Assembly (NCBI RefSeq): GCF_027580225.2 | Contig: NC_073348.2 | Span: 40,986,501 to 41,050,500, forward strand | DNA: 64,000 nucleotides | Direction of reading: 5' to 3' | Source of the DNA: Misgurnus anguillicaudatus | Lineage: Eukaryota; Chordata; Actinopteri; Cypriniformes; Cobitidae | Part shown: positions 23,189-31,808 of the stretch, in pieces | Position numbering within the stretch: the first letter of the stretch is position 1 | How the letters are laid out: every line of letters starts with the position of its first letter | Notes under the pieces: generated by a model | Seen by the model: the letters and a program-made list of their open reading frames with translations, nothing else | The model's database searches: none | Told to the model about the DNA's origin: nothing | Program-made: the position numbers and the translations under genes

Positions 23189-23716
23189 ATGAACACCTTG
23201 CAACTAACGAGCCTGATGGATAAAATTTCATGCAACACACATTTCTTAGGAGTGGTGCCGTGTGACCATTTACCAGTCGACCCTTTAAGAACATTGCCGG
23301 CCATGGTCATAATCAACACCCACCCGTCCGGACTCCCCGGGGAACACTGGTTAGCTATTTACATAAACAAATACGGTGTGGGTTGTTTTTTTGACAGTTT
23401 TGGCAACAGGCCGGATCATTACCGTTTTCCCCATCAAATCAATGACTTTTTAAATCTCAATTCTGTAACGATGCAATACTCTGCCAAGCAAGTACAAGAC
23501 TTCTCAGCAGATACCTGTGGTCAGCATTGTGTTTTTTTCCTGTATCATATGTGCATGAATCGTGAATATGAAAATGTTTTAAAAAAGTATACAGATGATC
23601 TGATTAAAAATGATAATATGGTATCGTGTTTTGTGAAAAAACTAAAACCCTCTGATTGTTATAAAAATGAGTTTAAATTTGTTAAGTTTGTGCAAACGGG
23701 TGAAATGTTTGTTTAA
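23189..23716 (+). CDS. Adenain-like cysteine protease (maturation protease, 175 aa)
   Basis: A C5/C48-type protease that would cleave capsid and core precursors during virion maturation. Candidate active-site residues are His53 (GEHWLAIY), Asp69 (CFFDSFG), an upstream Gln for the oxyanion hole (KQVQDFS) and Cys114 in TCGQHCVFFLYH. The arrangement is as in adenovirus protease. Full length, unbroken, last gene of the plus-strand block; AATAAA follows at 23732. Confidence 0.93.
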   Translation: MNTLQLTSLMDKISCNTHFLGVVPCDHLPVDPLRTLPAMVIINTHPSGLPGEHWLAIYINKYGVGCFFDSFGNRPDHYRFPHQINDFLNLNSVTMQYSAKQVQDFSADTCGQHCVFFLYHMCMNREYENVLKKYTDDLIKNDNMVSCFVKKLKPSDCYKNEFKFVKFVQTGEMFV

Positions 23717-23731
23717 TGTTTTTTTATAATC

Positions 23732-23782
23732 AATAAAAACAATATTAGTCAAGACAAGATTATTCAGAATTTTTTATTTATT
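23732..23782. terminator. Facing poly(A) signals of the convergent Polinton gene blocks
   Basis: AATAAA on the plus strand at 23732-23737 closes the protease-side block. TTTATT at 23773-23778 and 23777-23782 gives AATAAA on the minus strand for the polymerase-side block. The signals are about 40 bp apart. Confidence 0.7.
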
Positions 23783-23799
23783 TATGAATACAACCATTC

Positions 23800-23829
23800 A
23801 ACAACAACAACAACAACAACAACAACAAC
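23800..23829. repeat. (CAA)n microsatellite between convergent Polinton genes
   Basis: About ten CAA units lie directly after the minus-strand poly(A) signals and just outside the 23838 stop codon. Confidence 0.9.
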
Positions 23830-23837
23830 GTAAAACA

Positions 23838-24599
23838 TTAGAAACGTAACCATTTGTTATAATCTAGTTTGGGTGATTTAAACAGGGGTTCATCCGGCAG
23901 AATAACAGATGCCCGAGCCCGAGATCGGCGTTTTTTACTTTTTCCATAATGAGCCGACACACCAGGTGATGTCCCCGATTTAAAAGACTGAACAGCCTGT
24001 CTAACGGCATGGTTTGGTAGTATAGAATAAGGCAAATTCAACAACGAGATCGCCTCTAAAAACTCTGACCAACCTACAGGTCTGTGTTCGTCTCTGATCT
24101 TATGCGATGCGGTAACGCTTTTCACCAAATCAAACAAATGGGACCCGTGTATAGGACTTCCCCTAAACACAAATTCCCCTGAACCTGTCCATGAAGTTAC
24201 ATCTTTAGCTTTAGACATTTTATCTAAAATGTACCTGATGTTTTTTAAACTTTTTTGCGGTGCGTTGTTTAACACATCAGTCACAACATCGTCTGCGGCA
24301 TTATCCTTAACATCCAAAGTAGTTTGTTCCTTATCTGTGTGATCAGATGGGGGAAGGCTTAATGTTAAAGTGTTGACTTCCCGGTCTCTGTGTTTGGCGA
24401 TTGTTAAAAATCTCTGTAAGGCGTTCGAGTACAACTTTGCCTTTTCATAAGCGTCCAAATCATTTCTGTGCAAAATATTTCGTATAGATTCATCCATGTC
24501 GCTCTCGACATTCTGTTGAATAGATTCACGAGGGGATTCGGTCTTTAGTTTATCCAGTTGATGCTGTGGGACTAGATACATTTTCTCCGCAAATTCCAT
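23838..24599 (-). CDS. Conserved Polinton protein of unknown function (253 aa)
   Basis: This type of protein (N-terminal EFAEKMYLVPQHQLDKL, C-terminal block around SPIHGSHLFDLVKSV and GWSEFLEAI) recurs in animal Polintons in the same place behind the ATPase. I know no experimental function. There is an acidic linker in the middle and a basic patch near residues 219-230 (KSKKRRSRARAS). No membrane segment. ATG at 24599, 9 nt after the upstream gene. Intact. Confidence 0.82.
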   Translation of the reverse strand: MEFAEKMYLVPQHQLDKLKTESPRESIQQNVESDMDESIRNILHRNDLDAYEKAKLYSNALQRFLTIAKHRDREVNTLTLSLPPSDHTDKEQTTLDVKDNAADDVVTDVLNNAPQKSLKNIRYILDKMSKAKDVTSWTGSGEFVFRGSPIHGSHLFDLVKSVTASHKIRDEHRPVGWSEFLEAISLLNLPYSILPNHAVRQAVQSFKSGTSPGVSAHYGKSKKRRSRARASVILPDEPLFKSPKLDYNKWLRF

Positions 24600-24608
24600 T
24601 CTCTGGTT

Positions 24609-24947
24609 TTATCTAGAGGCAATCAGGCTGGTAATAAAAGGGATAGCGACGCTTAGGAGGGGAAGAAGGAAACCCCCCCCCTGCTGGTTTATCAAACGTC
24701 TCTTTCTTCCGACACTAATCTTCTTGTCCGCAACGATTTTTAACTCACGTTTCTTCTTTTTCAATTTTTGGTACTGTACATGTTTTAAGGGTATATGTCC
24801 GTGTAATAAATTAAGAGCTAGTTCGCACAATGCCACGACGAGATCATCCGTAGCAGATTGTAGAATAACGCGTCTCTGTTTGGGTGTTGATTTTAATAGA
24901 AGTTTTAAAAGAGGGAGGTTTCTACAAAGTCTATCAGACATTTTCAC
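24609..24947 (-). CDS. Small Polinton protein with hydrophobic C-terminal tail (about 110 aa)
   Basis: The pattern is a helical N-terminal half (KSTPKQRRVILQSA, LVVALCELALNLLHG), a basic middle part (KLKKKKRELK, VGRKRRL), and a glycine-led hydrophobic tail (GGGFLLPLLSVAIPFITSLI). Small proteins of this exact layout are common in animal Polintons and are compared with minor virion proteins that act on membranes. The longest frame starts at GTG 24947 and overlaps the ATPase stop. The first ATG is 24941, which leaves a 2-nt gap and is the more likely start. Confidence 0.8.
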   Translation of the reverse strand: MKMSDRLCRNLPLLKLLLKSTPKQRRVILQSATDDLVVALCELALNLLHGHIPLKHVQYQKLKKKKRELKIVADKKISVGRKRRLINQQGGGFLLPLLSVAIPFITSLIASR

Positions 24948-25648
24948 GTTCTCTGTTTTCTTTTCCGGACGTACACCACTGGATACGGTGAAAGCAAATC
25001 TGTTCTGAGACGATACAGCTCCGGTGTTTTGGCTTTATAGTCAATCATAAGATAACCAAAAGGCTGACTGGTGGCGTCTTTGTAAGCCTCCATAAAATAT
25101 TTTGTTTCTCCGGGGTACATCTGTCTGGCTAGAACCATGACCTGATTTGTGTCTCTGGGGTTTTTAAAAAGAATTAGATAATTTGTGTTCAAAGCTATTG
25201 TCCTGCTCGACTTTCCCTGGCAAAATAAATTCTGTACAATATAAATAACGCTCAAGTTTCTGTGGTGTACATACTGAGTGAATGCCTTTTCCACTTCGAT
25301 GTTTCCAGAAGCATCACGCATGACATCGTCTAGAATTAGCAGAGATGTTTTATTAACAGGAAACAAATGATCGTCATTCAGAGTCTGCGGTATCCCTTCA
25401 ATGAATTTAATTTTGTACATTTTTGATATTTCTTCATACATTTTTTGCCAACATTCATATATAATTACAATATTCTCAATCTTTTCAGAAATCAAATTTA
25501 CAGCATTTTCCAACAACATCTTAACAAAGATTGATTTCCCACTGTTGGATGGTCCTGCTACAATTAAAGAGAAGGGATGCTGTAGCCTAAAGTCATGGCC
25601 TTTAGCATCCCGTACACCTTTATGCCCAAAAACGTTATCAAAATCCAT
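24944..25648 (-). CDS. FtsK/HerA-type genome-packaging ATPase (234 aa)
   Basis: A P-loop ATPase of the A32/FtsK-HerA group that pumps DNA into the capsid. Walker A is GPSNSGKS (residues 32-39) and Walker B is SLLILDD (102-108). A sensor-like region (VIYIVQNLFCQ) follows and the tail is basic. Its ATG (25646-25648) lies inside the end of the polymerase gene, an 11-bp overlap. Unbroken. Confidence 0.93.
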   Translation of the reverse strand: MDFDNVFGHKGVRDAKGHDFRLQHPFSLIVAGPSNSGKSIFVKMLLENAVNLISEKIENIVIIYECWQKMYEEISKMYKIKFIEGIPQTLNDDHLFPVNKTSLLILDDVMRDASGNIEVEKAFTQYVHHRNLSVIYIVQNLFCQGKSSRTIALNTNYLILFKNPRDTNQVMVLARQMYPGETKYFMEAYKDATSQPFGYLMIDYKAKTPELYRLRTDLLSPYPVVYVRKRKQRT

Positions 25649-28600
25649 ACGGAAACGTTGTCAATTCTTTTTTGTTTATTACTCGCTTGTTGTATACGAG
25701 CTTAAACTTCTTCACAACTGTTTTGTTGTGGAGCGTGAGGTGTCTTTTATTCCTCACAATGCTGTCAGCAGAGGCTAGCACGTGTCTGTCAGGATCACCC
25801 TCATTAACATAATCACGGACAAGATCAACCAGTGTGTCTAATGTGATAATTTGGGAGTTTGTATAATTTTGCACGATGCCTTTGGCCTTTAGGACCGTGC
25901 GCCCCTTTGCGGTGCGGTAGGCGTATGTTTTTGGCCCGCACGACACAAACTCGACCGCAAAATCATCATCCCCAATTTCATCAGTCAGATTACCTAGATA
26001 CGGCCCCAGCGGAGGATCCCAGTCGCCGTCTTTAGACGTGAAAATCACGCTGTCTGTATCGCTGTAAAGCACACGCTCATTGAGCCTGTCCATAAGATCA
26101 TACAATTCTAGACGCGCGTGGGCTGTAGTAAAGGCGCCGAGAAATATGTTTATGTCACGCGTGCGCGCGCCTTTGCCGTCCGGATGGATCCATTGCACTA
26201 GAGCTACCTTGTCTGACACAAACGAAAAGTGTTTAATCTCGTATGCCATGCCAAAAATGTATCTCGTAAACTCTTCCGGATCTGAGAGCAACACAGTGTT
26301 GGGGAGATTTTCTCTCATAGAAAAACGACCCCACAAACTGTTTAGCAACAGCTTATTGATAGAACGCCTCGCAGGGTTGTGACTTATCTTATCAGGATTC
26401 ATTTGTATCCCCTCTTTCTCAAAGTAATCAGCAATGTATGCCTGTTTGTCCGGTTCTGTCACGGCATCTGCGGGGTACCCACTGGCCTCTTGCTTTTATT
26501 GTAAAAATGTTTTGACATATTCACAAAACAAGGTCTCTGAGGATTGGGGAAAATGCCACACTTCATCCACTTTTGTCACGACGTAACCCTTCTCGATAGC
26601 CTTTAACAGCTCGAGACTGACCCAACACCCTGAAAGCATTCGCTTCTCATCTGTGTGATCGCAGGGGGTCGACTGATTCTGCTCCTCACAGCAGGTTGCG
26701 CAGAGAGGGAAATTCAGTTTATTATTGGCCCTGTATGGGAGCACGGGGTGCAGCAGTTTTCTTGGTGGTAGCACTGAAGCTTTGATAAGCCCGTAATAAT
26801 TTTCAAGGGGTTCAAAGTCCTTTAAAATTATCTGCGGATGCCCTATCGGGTAACACTTCTTGGCCTGACAGAAGGGGTACAGACTTGTAAAATCAACATA
26901 TCTGATTTTCTCACCTTCAGCGGCTTTATGATAGAGTTTGTACGCGTTAGTACGACCTCCAAAGAGAGCGTCGCGGGGTTTCAGTCTCTCGGGGTGCGTG
27001 TAAGTGGCCATAAACGCTATTACGTCAGGATCAGTCCGCTTAGCAGCGTTCCATTCACACTCCCACATCACCTCGACATTCAACCCATACCCCTTCTCCA
27101 AAACCTCCATTTTGGCCTCATGCTGTCTTCTGTGTACAGCGTGCGTCAATTTTGTCACAGGATGAATGTCATATTCATCAAATTTGCAAGAGTGACTGTG
27201 CCACAAACACCCTAAATATTCTAAAATATGAATTTGACCACCCTTTTGGAACGCACCATCGACATGGTAGGACCCGAACGACATCTCGCCGCGATTTAAC
27301 GCGTGCTGGACATCGACCCCGCGCGAATGGCTGACATATTCAAGCCATTCGATGGAGGCGTTTGAATAGGCTTTGTTTTTAGTCAGGTAGGCGCCGTTGT
27401 GCGTCAACGCTAGTGTGTCTCTCTGGAGGTAATGGGTCTTGTACACGGCCATGCAGCACGATGCCAGAGTTGTGTATCTGAAGGGGTCAAGTGCTGTGCA
27501 TTGTATAAACTCATCACGATATTTCATGCATGCCTCTCTCAACAAAACAACATCATTCTTGCCGTAAAGCGCCAGCTCTTTTTAAAAGTCAAAGACTTCA
27601 CCCTCTACGGTCTTGTACCATTCATCAAACTGTTCCCTCTCCTTCTCTGACATTGTGTCATATCCGTACATTTTTTTGTCCGGATATGGACCTATGTAGT
27701 TTTCATTCTCCACCCGGTTAAAGTGATGTGGAAAATAACCCTTCTCTGCACAGGTCAGATTCATGGCAGATGCTGTCTTGGCTAGCCGCATTGGTAGAAA
27801 TGAGAAACTGTCGAGAAATCTTTGCTTGAAACTTTCGTCATACATTAAAATCAAACGACAGCCTTGCATCGTGATTTTAAGAGTGAGCCCCACCTTTGTG
27901 AAATATTCCAAAAGTATAAAATTGTCAAAGCCAGAAGCGTTGTGGGCTATCCATGTGTAGTTGGTGTACCTAGGATGTCTGAATCTTTGCACGAGCTGTG
28001 CGACGCAATCGGTGCCCTCTGCTGTGAATTCTTCACCCGCAAAAGTGATGGCGCATACAAAATTTGCAACATGCTTACCACCCTCGTAACGCGTCTCAAA
28101 ATCATAGAAGATGTATTTCTCACTGGGGGTCTCAAGCCTTAAGGGCTGAATAAAGCACTGATGAGCCCCATCGGGTGTCAACTCCACGCCACAATGCAGG
28201 CACTTCTCCGGCATGCATTTGTGTGGCTTTGGCTTGTCACCGCTAATGTAATAGCGTCGATTACATGTCGGACAGTATTTGGTCACGTCACACTGGGAAA
28301 ACTGCTGACTCAGTGGAGGTTTTTTATGCATTTCATAACAATATTCTGATTTGCAGTACCTCAAACAATCACCACAGTGTATCGTCTTCGCCGGGTGTTT
28401 GTAACAGTCGGGTGCATTGCATATGTCACATGCGTATCTGCATCTGTGATTCCTTTTATTAGAAAACCCATTGTAGCAATAGTCGCAGACGTGCTTGCAT
28501 CCAATAAAGGCCCTCAAATTTTTTATCATGAAGTAATGACTATCGGACAGATAGAGAAAGACCGTCTTGTAGTGGGGCTTGTTTTTTGTCATGTACTTTT

Positions 28601-29762
28601 CCAAAGCACCCGTGCTTGATCTGTGAAAAACTACAATTTTGATGTTTAGCAACCTCTCAAACAAAGCGACATCATTAAACCGTATCTTGTCTTGGATTGA
28701 AAATCCAGCGGACTTTTGAATGTCAGCGGCTATGGGCAGTAATTCAGGGTCTGTTTTTTGGGGGTTCAAAAAGTGTGCCAGACAAAGTGCGAAGCATAGC
28801 TTGTCGGACATATTTGCAGGGCAAAAAAGATTCATTCTATTTCTTTTTATAACCTCGTTGTGTGCTAGATCGCGGAATTTTCTGCGAGCACCACCATTTT
28901 TGCTTCTGACGATAGACACGTTTAACAGCAGATTGTCATCAACGCGCACGGCCCTGTTGCTTTGCATGACTCTTTCAAGCTGGTCTGACAACGCGGAGAC
29001 GCTATAATCGTTGACGGGCGTAAGCATCGCATTTATGTCCGACATTAATGATTCTCCTCTTATTATTACATTTATTATACCCCCATCGCCCGCTAATAAT
29101 CTAGATAGAGAGACTATTTCATTCAGAACACCATCCAAGAATAGGACGTACGATGCCATATCTGTAGAAGCTATTGCCCTGAGATTTATATTCCTAAGTA
29201 TTTCCAGACTGTTAAATCTTGCACGAGGAACGACGGTATAACCATTAAATTCACCCCCGTCTCTCACAAGTCTCTCAACATCTTCGGGCGTTAATCCCAT
29301 ATCATCCAATTCAGAATTGTGGTAGGTGTCGTCCGACCCCTCACCACCGTGTTGAACATGTAAATTCTCAGATGCCGCGTCGAGAACCTGATGATCGTTT
29401 AGATCAGAGCCTGGAACCTGTGGTTCAATTTGATTATTGATAAAATCAGTATCTGAAACCCCAGGTTCAATCTGCTGATTTATAAATCCAGCTTCTGGAA
29501 CCTCAAAAACTTGATGCGTGTTTAAAACATTAGGATCTAAAACCATACACGGCTCTGGAGGGGGTTGTGAAAGGGAATCGACCATGCTTAACACCTCTGC
29601 GAATCCGTCTACATTACTTTGATTTCCATTCATGGCTCTGACAGTTTCTATTAGTATTTGCATCCCCAATTCGTAATCAATTATATCAAACGCGGATTCA
29701 TTGCGCCTTATAATTTTATTCGCTTGACTACAACCAGAGTCGGAATAACGTTTTTGGGCCAT
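25638..29762 (-). pseudogene. Protein-primed family B DNA polymerase (Polinton PolB), interrupted by two in-frame TAA codons
   Basis: Replicates the element, probably using a terminal protein primer. The frame from ATG 29762 (a GTG lies 8 codons earlier) to the stop at 25638 has 1374 codons. A Cys/His-rich zinc region precedes Exo I (FYDFE, codon ~552) and Exo II (HNASGFDN, ~608). Exo III (LYGKND, ~733), motif A (DFTSLYP, ~957), motif B (NKLLLNSLWG, ~1137) and motif C (YSDTDS, ~1235) all remain. TAA codons at 27582-27584 (codon ~727, six codons before Exo III) and 26496-26498 (codon ~1089) split it into three open pieces in one frame. No frameshift is present. It is a fresh pseudogene, or a read-through or assembly case. 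Confidence 0.93.
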
Positions 29763-29877
29763 TTCTACCACAATATTCGGAATCACAGTGAAAACCCAAA
29801 ATTTTCAAATAATCAAACAATGTAAACACAATAAAAACTAAACCAAAAATATAACGAGTATAAAATATCAAAAACAA

Positions 29878-30110
29878 ACAATATATTTAAAACAATGAAA
29901 AACACTAAGCCAAAATGAGTATAAAACGGATTATATAAACGATGAAAAATAAAACAAAATGTATTAAGAACACAAGTTTAAAACCATAGTAAAACAATAT
30001 ATTTAAAACAATGAAAAACTCTACAAATGAGTATAAAACGAATTATATAAACGATGAAAAAATAAACAAATAGGTATTTAGAACGCAAGTTTAAAAACAA
30101 CAGTAAAACA
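29878..30110. repeat. Two tandem copies of a 116-bp AT-rich unit upstream of PolB
   Basis: The unit starts ACAATATATTTAAAACAATG (29878 and 29994) and includes GAGTATAAAACG and TTATATAAACGATG in both copies; a third copy starts and breaks off near 30105. It occupies the leader/promoter side of the polymerase block. Confidence 0.85.
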
Positions 30111-30223
30111 ATTTATAATTAGTCACTTACCCCTGTGATTTTAAAAAGTGACCAGCTCTGTGAACAAATCAACACAGGTATCCAGTATCCGAAATGTTTT
30201 AAATCCAATATGTCACAAAATGT

Positions 30224-30640
30224 TTAAAATGTCCCAGGCAAATCCAAAAAGTCTCTGATTTTCTCTTTTTTAAAGATACGTCCAAAGTGTTGTGGTCTGT
30301 AGCCTGTAAACAGATAAAACATATTATTAGAAAAATATCTAAATAAAACAATTAAAACTTTTTTCTTATGCTGTATAAGCGTACCGTGGAGATCCGCTAT
30401 ATATCTTGCAACGATATCCAAACTTTGCCTCTGATATCCAATCTGTAAACAGATAACACATGTTATTAGAAAATATTAAAATAAACCATCTTGTTTAAAA
30501 CACATGTAAAAGGATTAAATAAATACACACCGGACAACACGAGCCACTCGGCGTCTCTTTGTTCCAAGATTTCCTTGTTACGCTGCGGGGGTTTCTAGTC
30601 TCGGTCTGACTTTTTTGTTCATTCCACTCTTCTCCGCGAT
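30224..30640 (-). CDS. Candidate small spliced Polinton gene (three visible exons)
   Basis: Read on the minus strand, one frame stays open through an exon ending at 30531, exon 30385-30442 and exon 30224-30303 (stop at 30224). Introns are 30443-30530 (GTGTGT..TTTACAG, 88 bp) and 30304-30384 (GTACGC..TTTACAG, 81 bp), with phases 0 and 1 that fit. Both introns end alike (TCTAATAA...TTATCTGTTTACAG), with a branch-point-like CTAAT. The 5' end is uncertain; ATGTCTATTG|GTACGT at 30760-30769 is a possible first exon, but its acceptor is unclear. The 81-bp intron is also open in frame, so retention cannot be excluded. No homology recognised. Confidence 0.45.
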
Positions 30641-31089
30641 TTACCAGGAATAGTTAATAACTGTTTAGACAATTTCGCTGCAACACCAGAGATCGAATTT
30701 TTAGTTTTTTAAATAATCAGACAAAATTCTGGAACGAACACAGCGAAACACATACGTACCAATAGACATGAGTATACCAACTCTGACCCAGCCAAACTGA
30801 TCCCGGAGATCTCTTGTCGCTCCCCAATAAAGGTTCGGTCATAAAACTTTCAAAGATTACATCACACGATCCCCCCCCACACAAACACACACACACACGG
30901 TCATAACAGCATCATCAGAAACTTTGTGTCTGATCAGAAAACTAATACTTCGATAGAAAATATCGGCTTTAAGCTTAACCAGGTACATCTAAAATATATA
31001 TATGATTCGTGATTGCGTTTAAATAAACTTTTGATGTTGCAAAACTTTAGATTCAACAACATACACCCCACAGTGTGACAGGCAGTATT
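30641..31089. other. Right subterminal region of the Polinton
   Basis: Apart from the possible first exon at 30760-30769 I see no gene. It contains a CA-rich stretch (30886-30898) and a poly-C tract near 30872. Confidence 0.5.
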
Positions 31090-31387
31090 GAGACGCACAC
31101 GGGTCGAAAAGGGAGGGGTTGATAGAGAGAGACGGCAAATGTCAAAACACGAGCTGTCATTAAAACATGACAGCATAGGCTTGACATAAAACACACACAG
31201 GAAAAACAAAACAATAAATGACATGTCATAAAACGATTAAACACTCGCTGTCTAAAATTGACAGATTGTACAGCTTTTGATTGATTGACCCGCCCCCCTG
31301 TCAAAGGGGGCCATAAAACACGACCTGTCAAGGGGTGGGGGGAGGGGGCCATAAAAGTTTGACGAAAGGTGGTCCACTATAACTACT
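31090..31387 (-). repeat. Right terminal inverted repeat of the Polinton
   Basis: Inverted copy of 17097-17394, ending CTATAACTACT next to the CCCAGC duplication. It differs from the left copy by a C/G swap in the poly-C tract and one T/C change near the inner end. Confidence 0.96.
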
Positions 31388-31808
31388 CCCAGCATTGGGT
31401 CAACTTTAACCTAGCCGTATGTTCTGTCCAATATTTACCCACACTTTAAAAAATGCTGGGTTATTTTCAACCAAGCGTTGGGTCAAATAGGGACGTGCCC
31501 AGCAGCTGGGTAAAAATGAACCCAGAAAATTTTTAGATTTGACCCAACATTGGGTCAATTTCAACCCAGCAGGCTCCCTTTTTGACCCAATGCTGGGCTG
31601 AAAAGAACCCAGCCTTTTTTAGAGTGAAACATGGCTTAAAAATAACAGCCATTGTTGGGTAAACTTGACCCAATGCTGGGCGTTTTAAGATACATAGTGG
31701 CAAAACAGCAACCCAACTGGGGTTATTTTTAACCCAGCGGTATGTTCTGTCCAATAATTACCCAACATGGCTTAAAAATAACCCAGCCATCTTTAGAGTG
31801 CTTATGAT

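Larger units (their letters stand above)
17097..31387. mobile_element. Maverick/Polinton (adintovirus-like) element, near-complete
   Basis: It is bounded by CCCAGC target duplications (17091-17096 and 31388-31393) and about 298-bp inverted repeats beginning AGTAGTTATAG. It carries the diagnostic Polinton set: protein-primed-type PolB, retroviral-like integrase, FtsK/HerA-type packaging ATPase, adenain-like protease, and major and minor jelly-roll capsid proteins. Gene order is divergent-convergent: plus-strand genes at 17520-23716, minus-strand genes at 23838-29762. TIR identity is very high and all but one ORF are open, so the copy looks young. The polymerase gene has two in-frame stops. Confidence 0.97.
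16948..31800. mobile_element. Older AACCC/GGGTT repeat element, split by the Polinton
   Basis: The left piece (16948-17096) starts CACTCTTAAAATG and the right piece (31388-31800) ends CATCTTTAGAGTG, which are inverted copies. Both pieces are filled with imperfect palindromic units of the type CCCAGCATTGGGTCAA and AACCCAGC. The Polinton sits in one of the CCCAGC motifs. No coding potential was seen. Confidence 0.7.

Noticed and set aside
25638..29786. Reading the polymerase as three separate genes or as frameshifted
   Set aside because: All three pieces are in the same frame and together give the family B motifs in order, so it is one gene with two stops.
17097..31387. Calling the element a retrovirus because of the integrase
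   Set aside because: There is no reverse transcriptase or LTR; PolB, ATPase, adenain and capsid genes with TIRs make it a Polinton.
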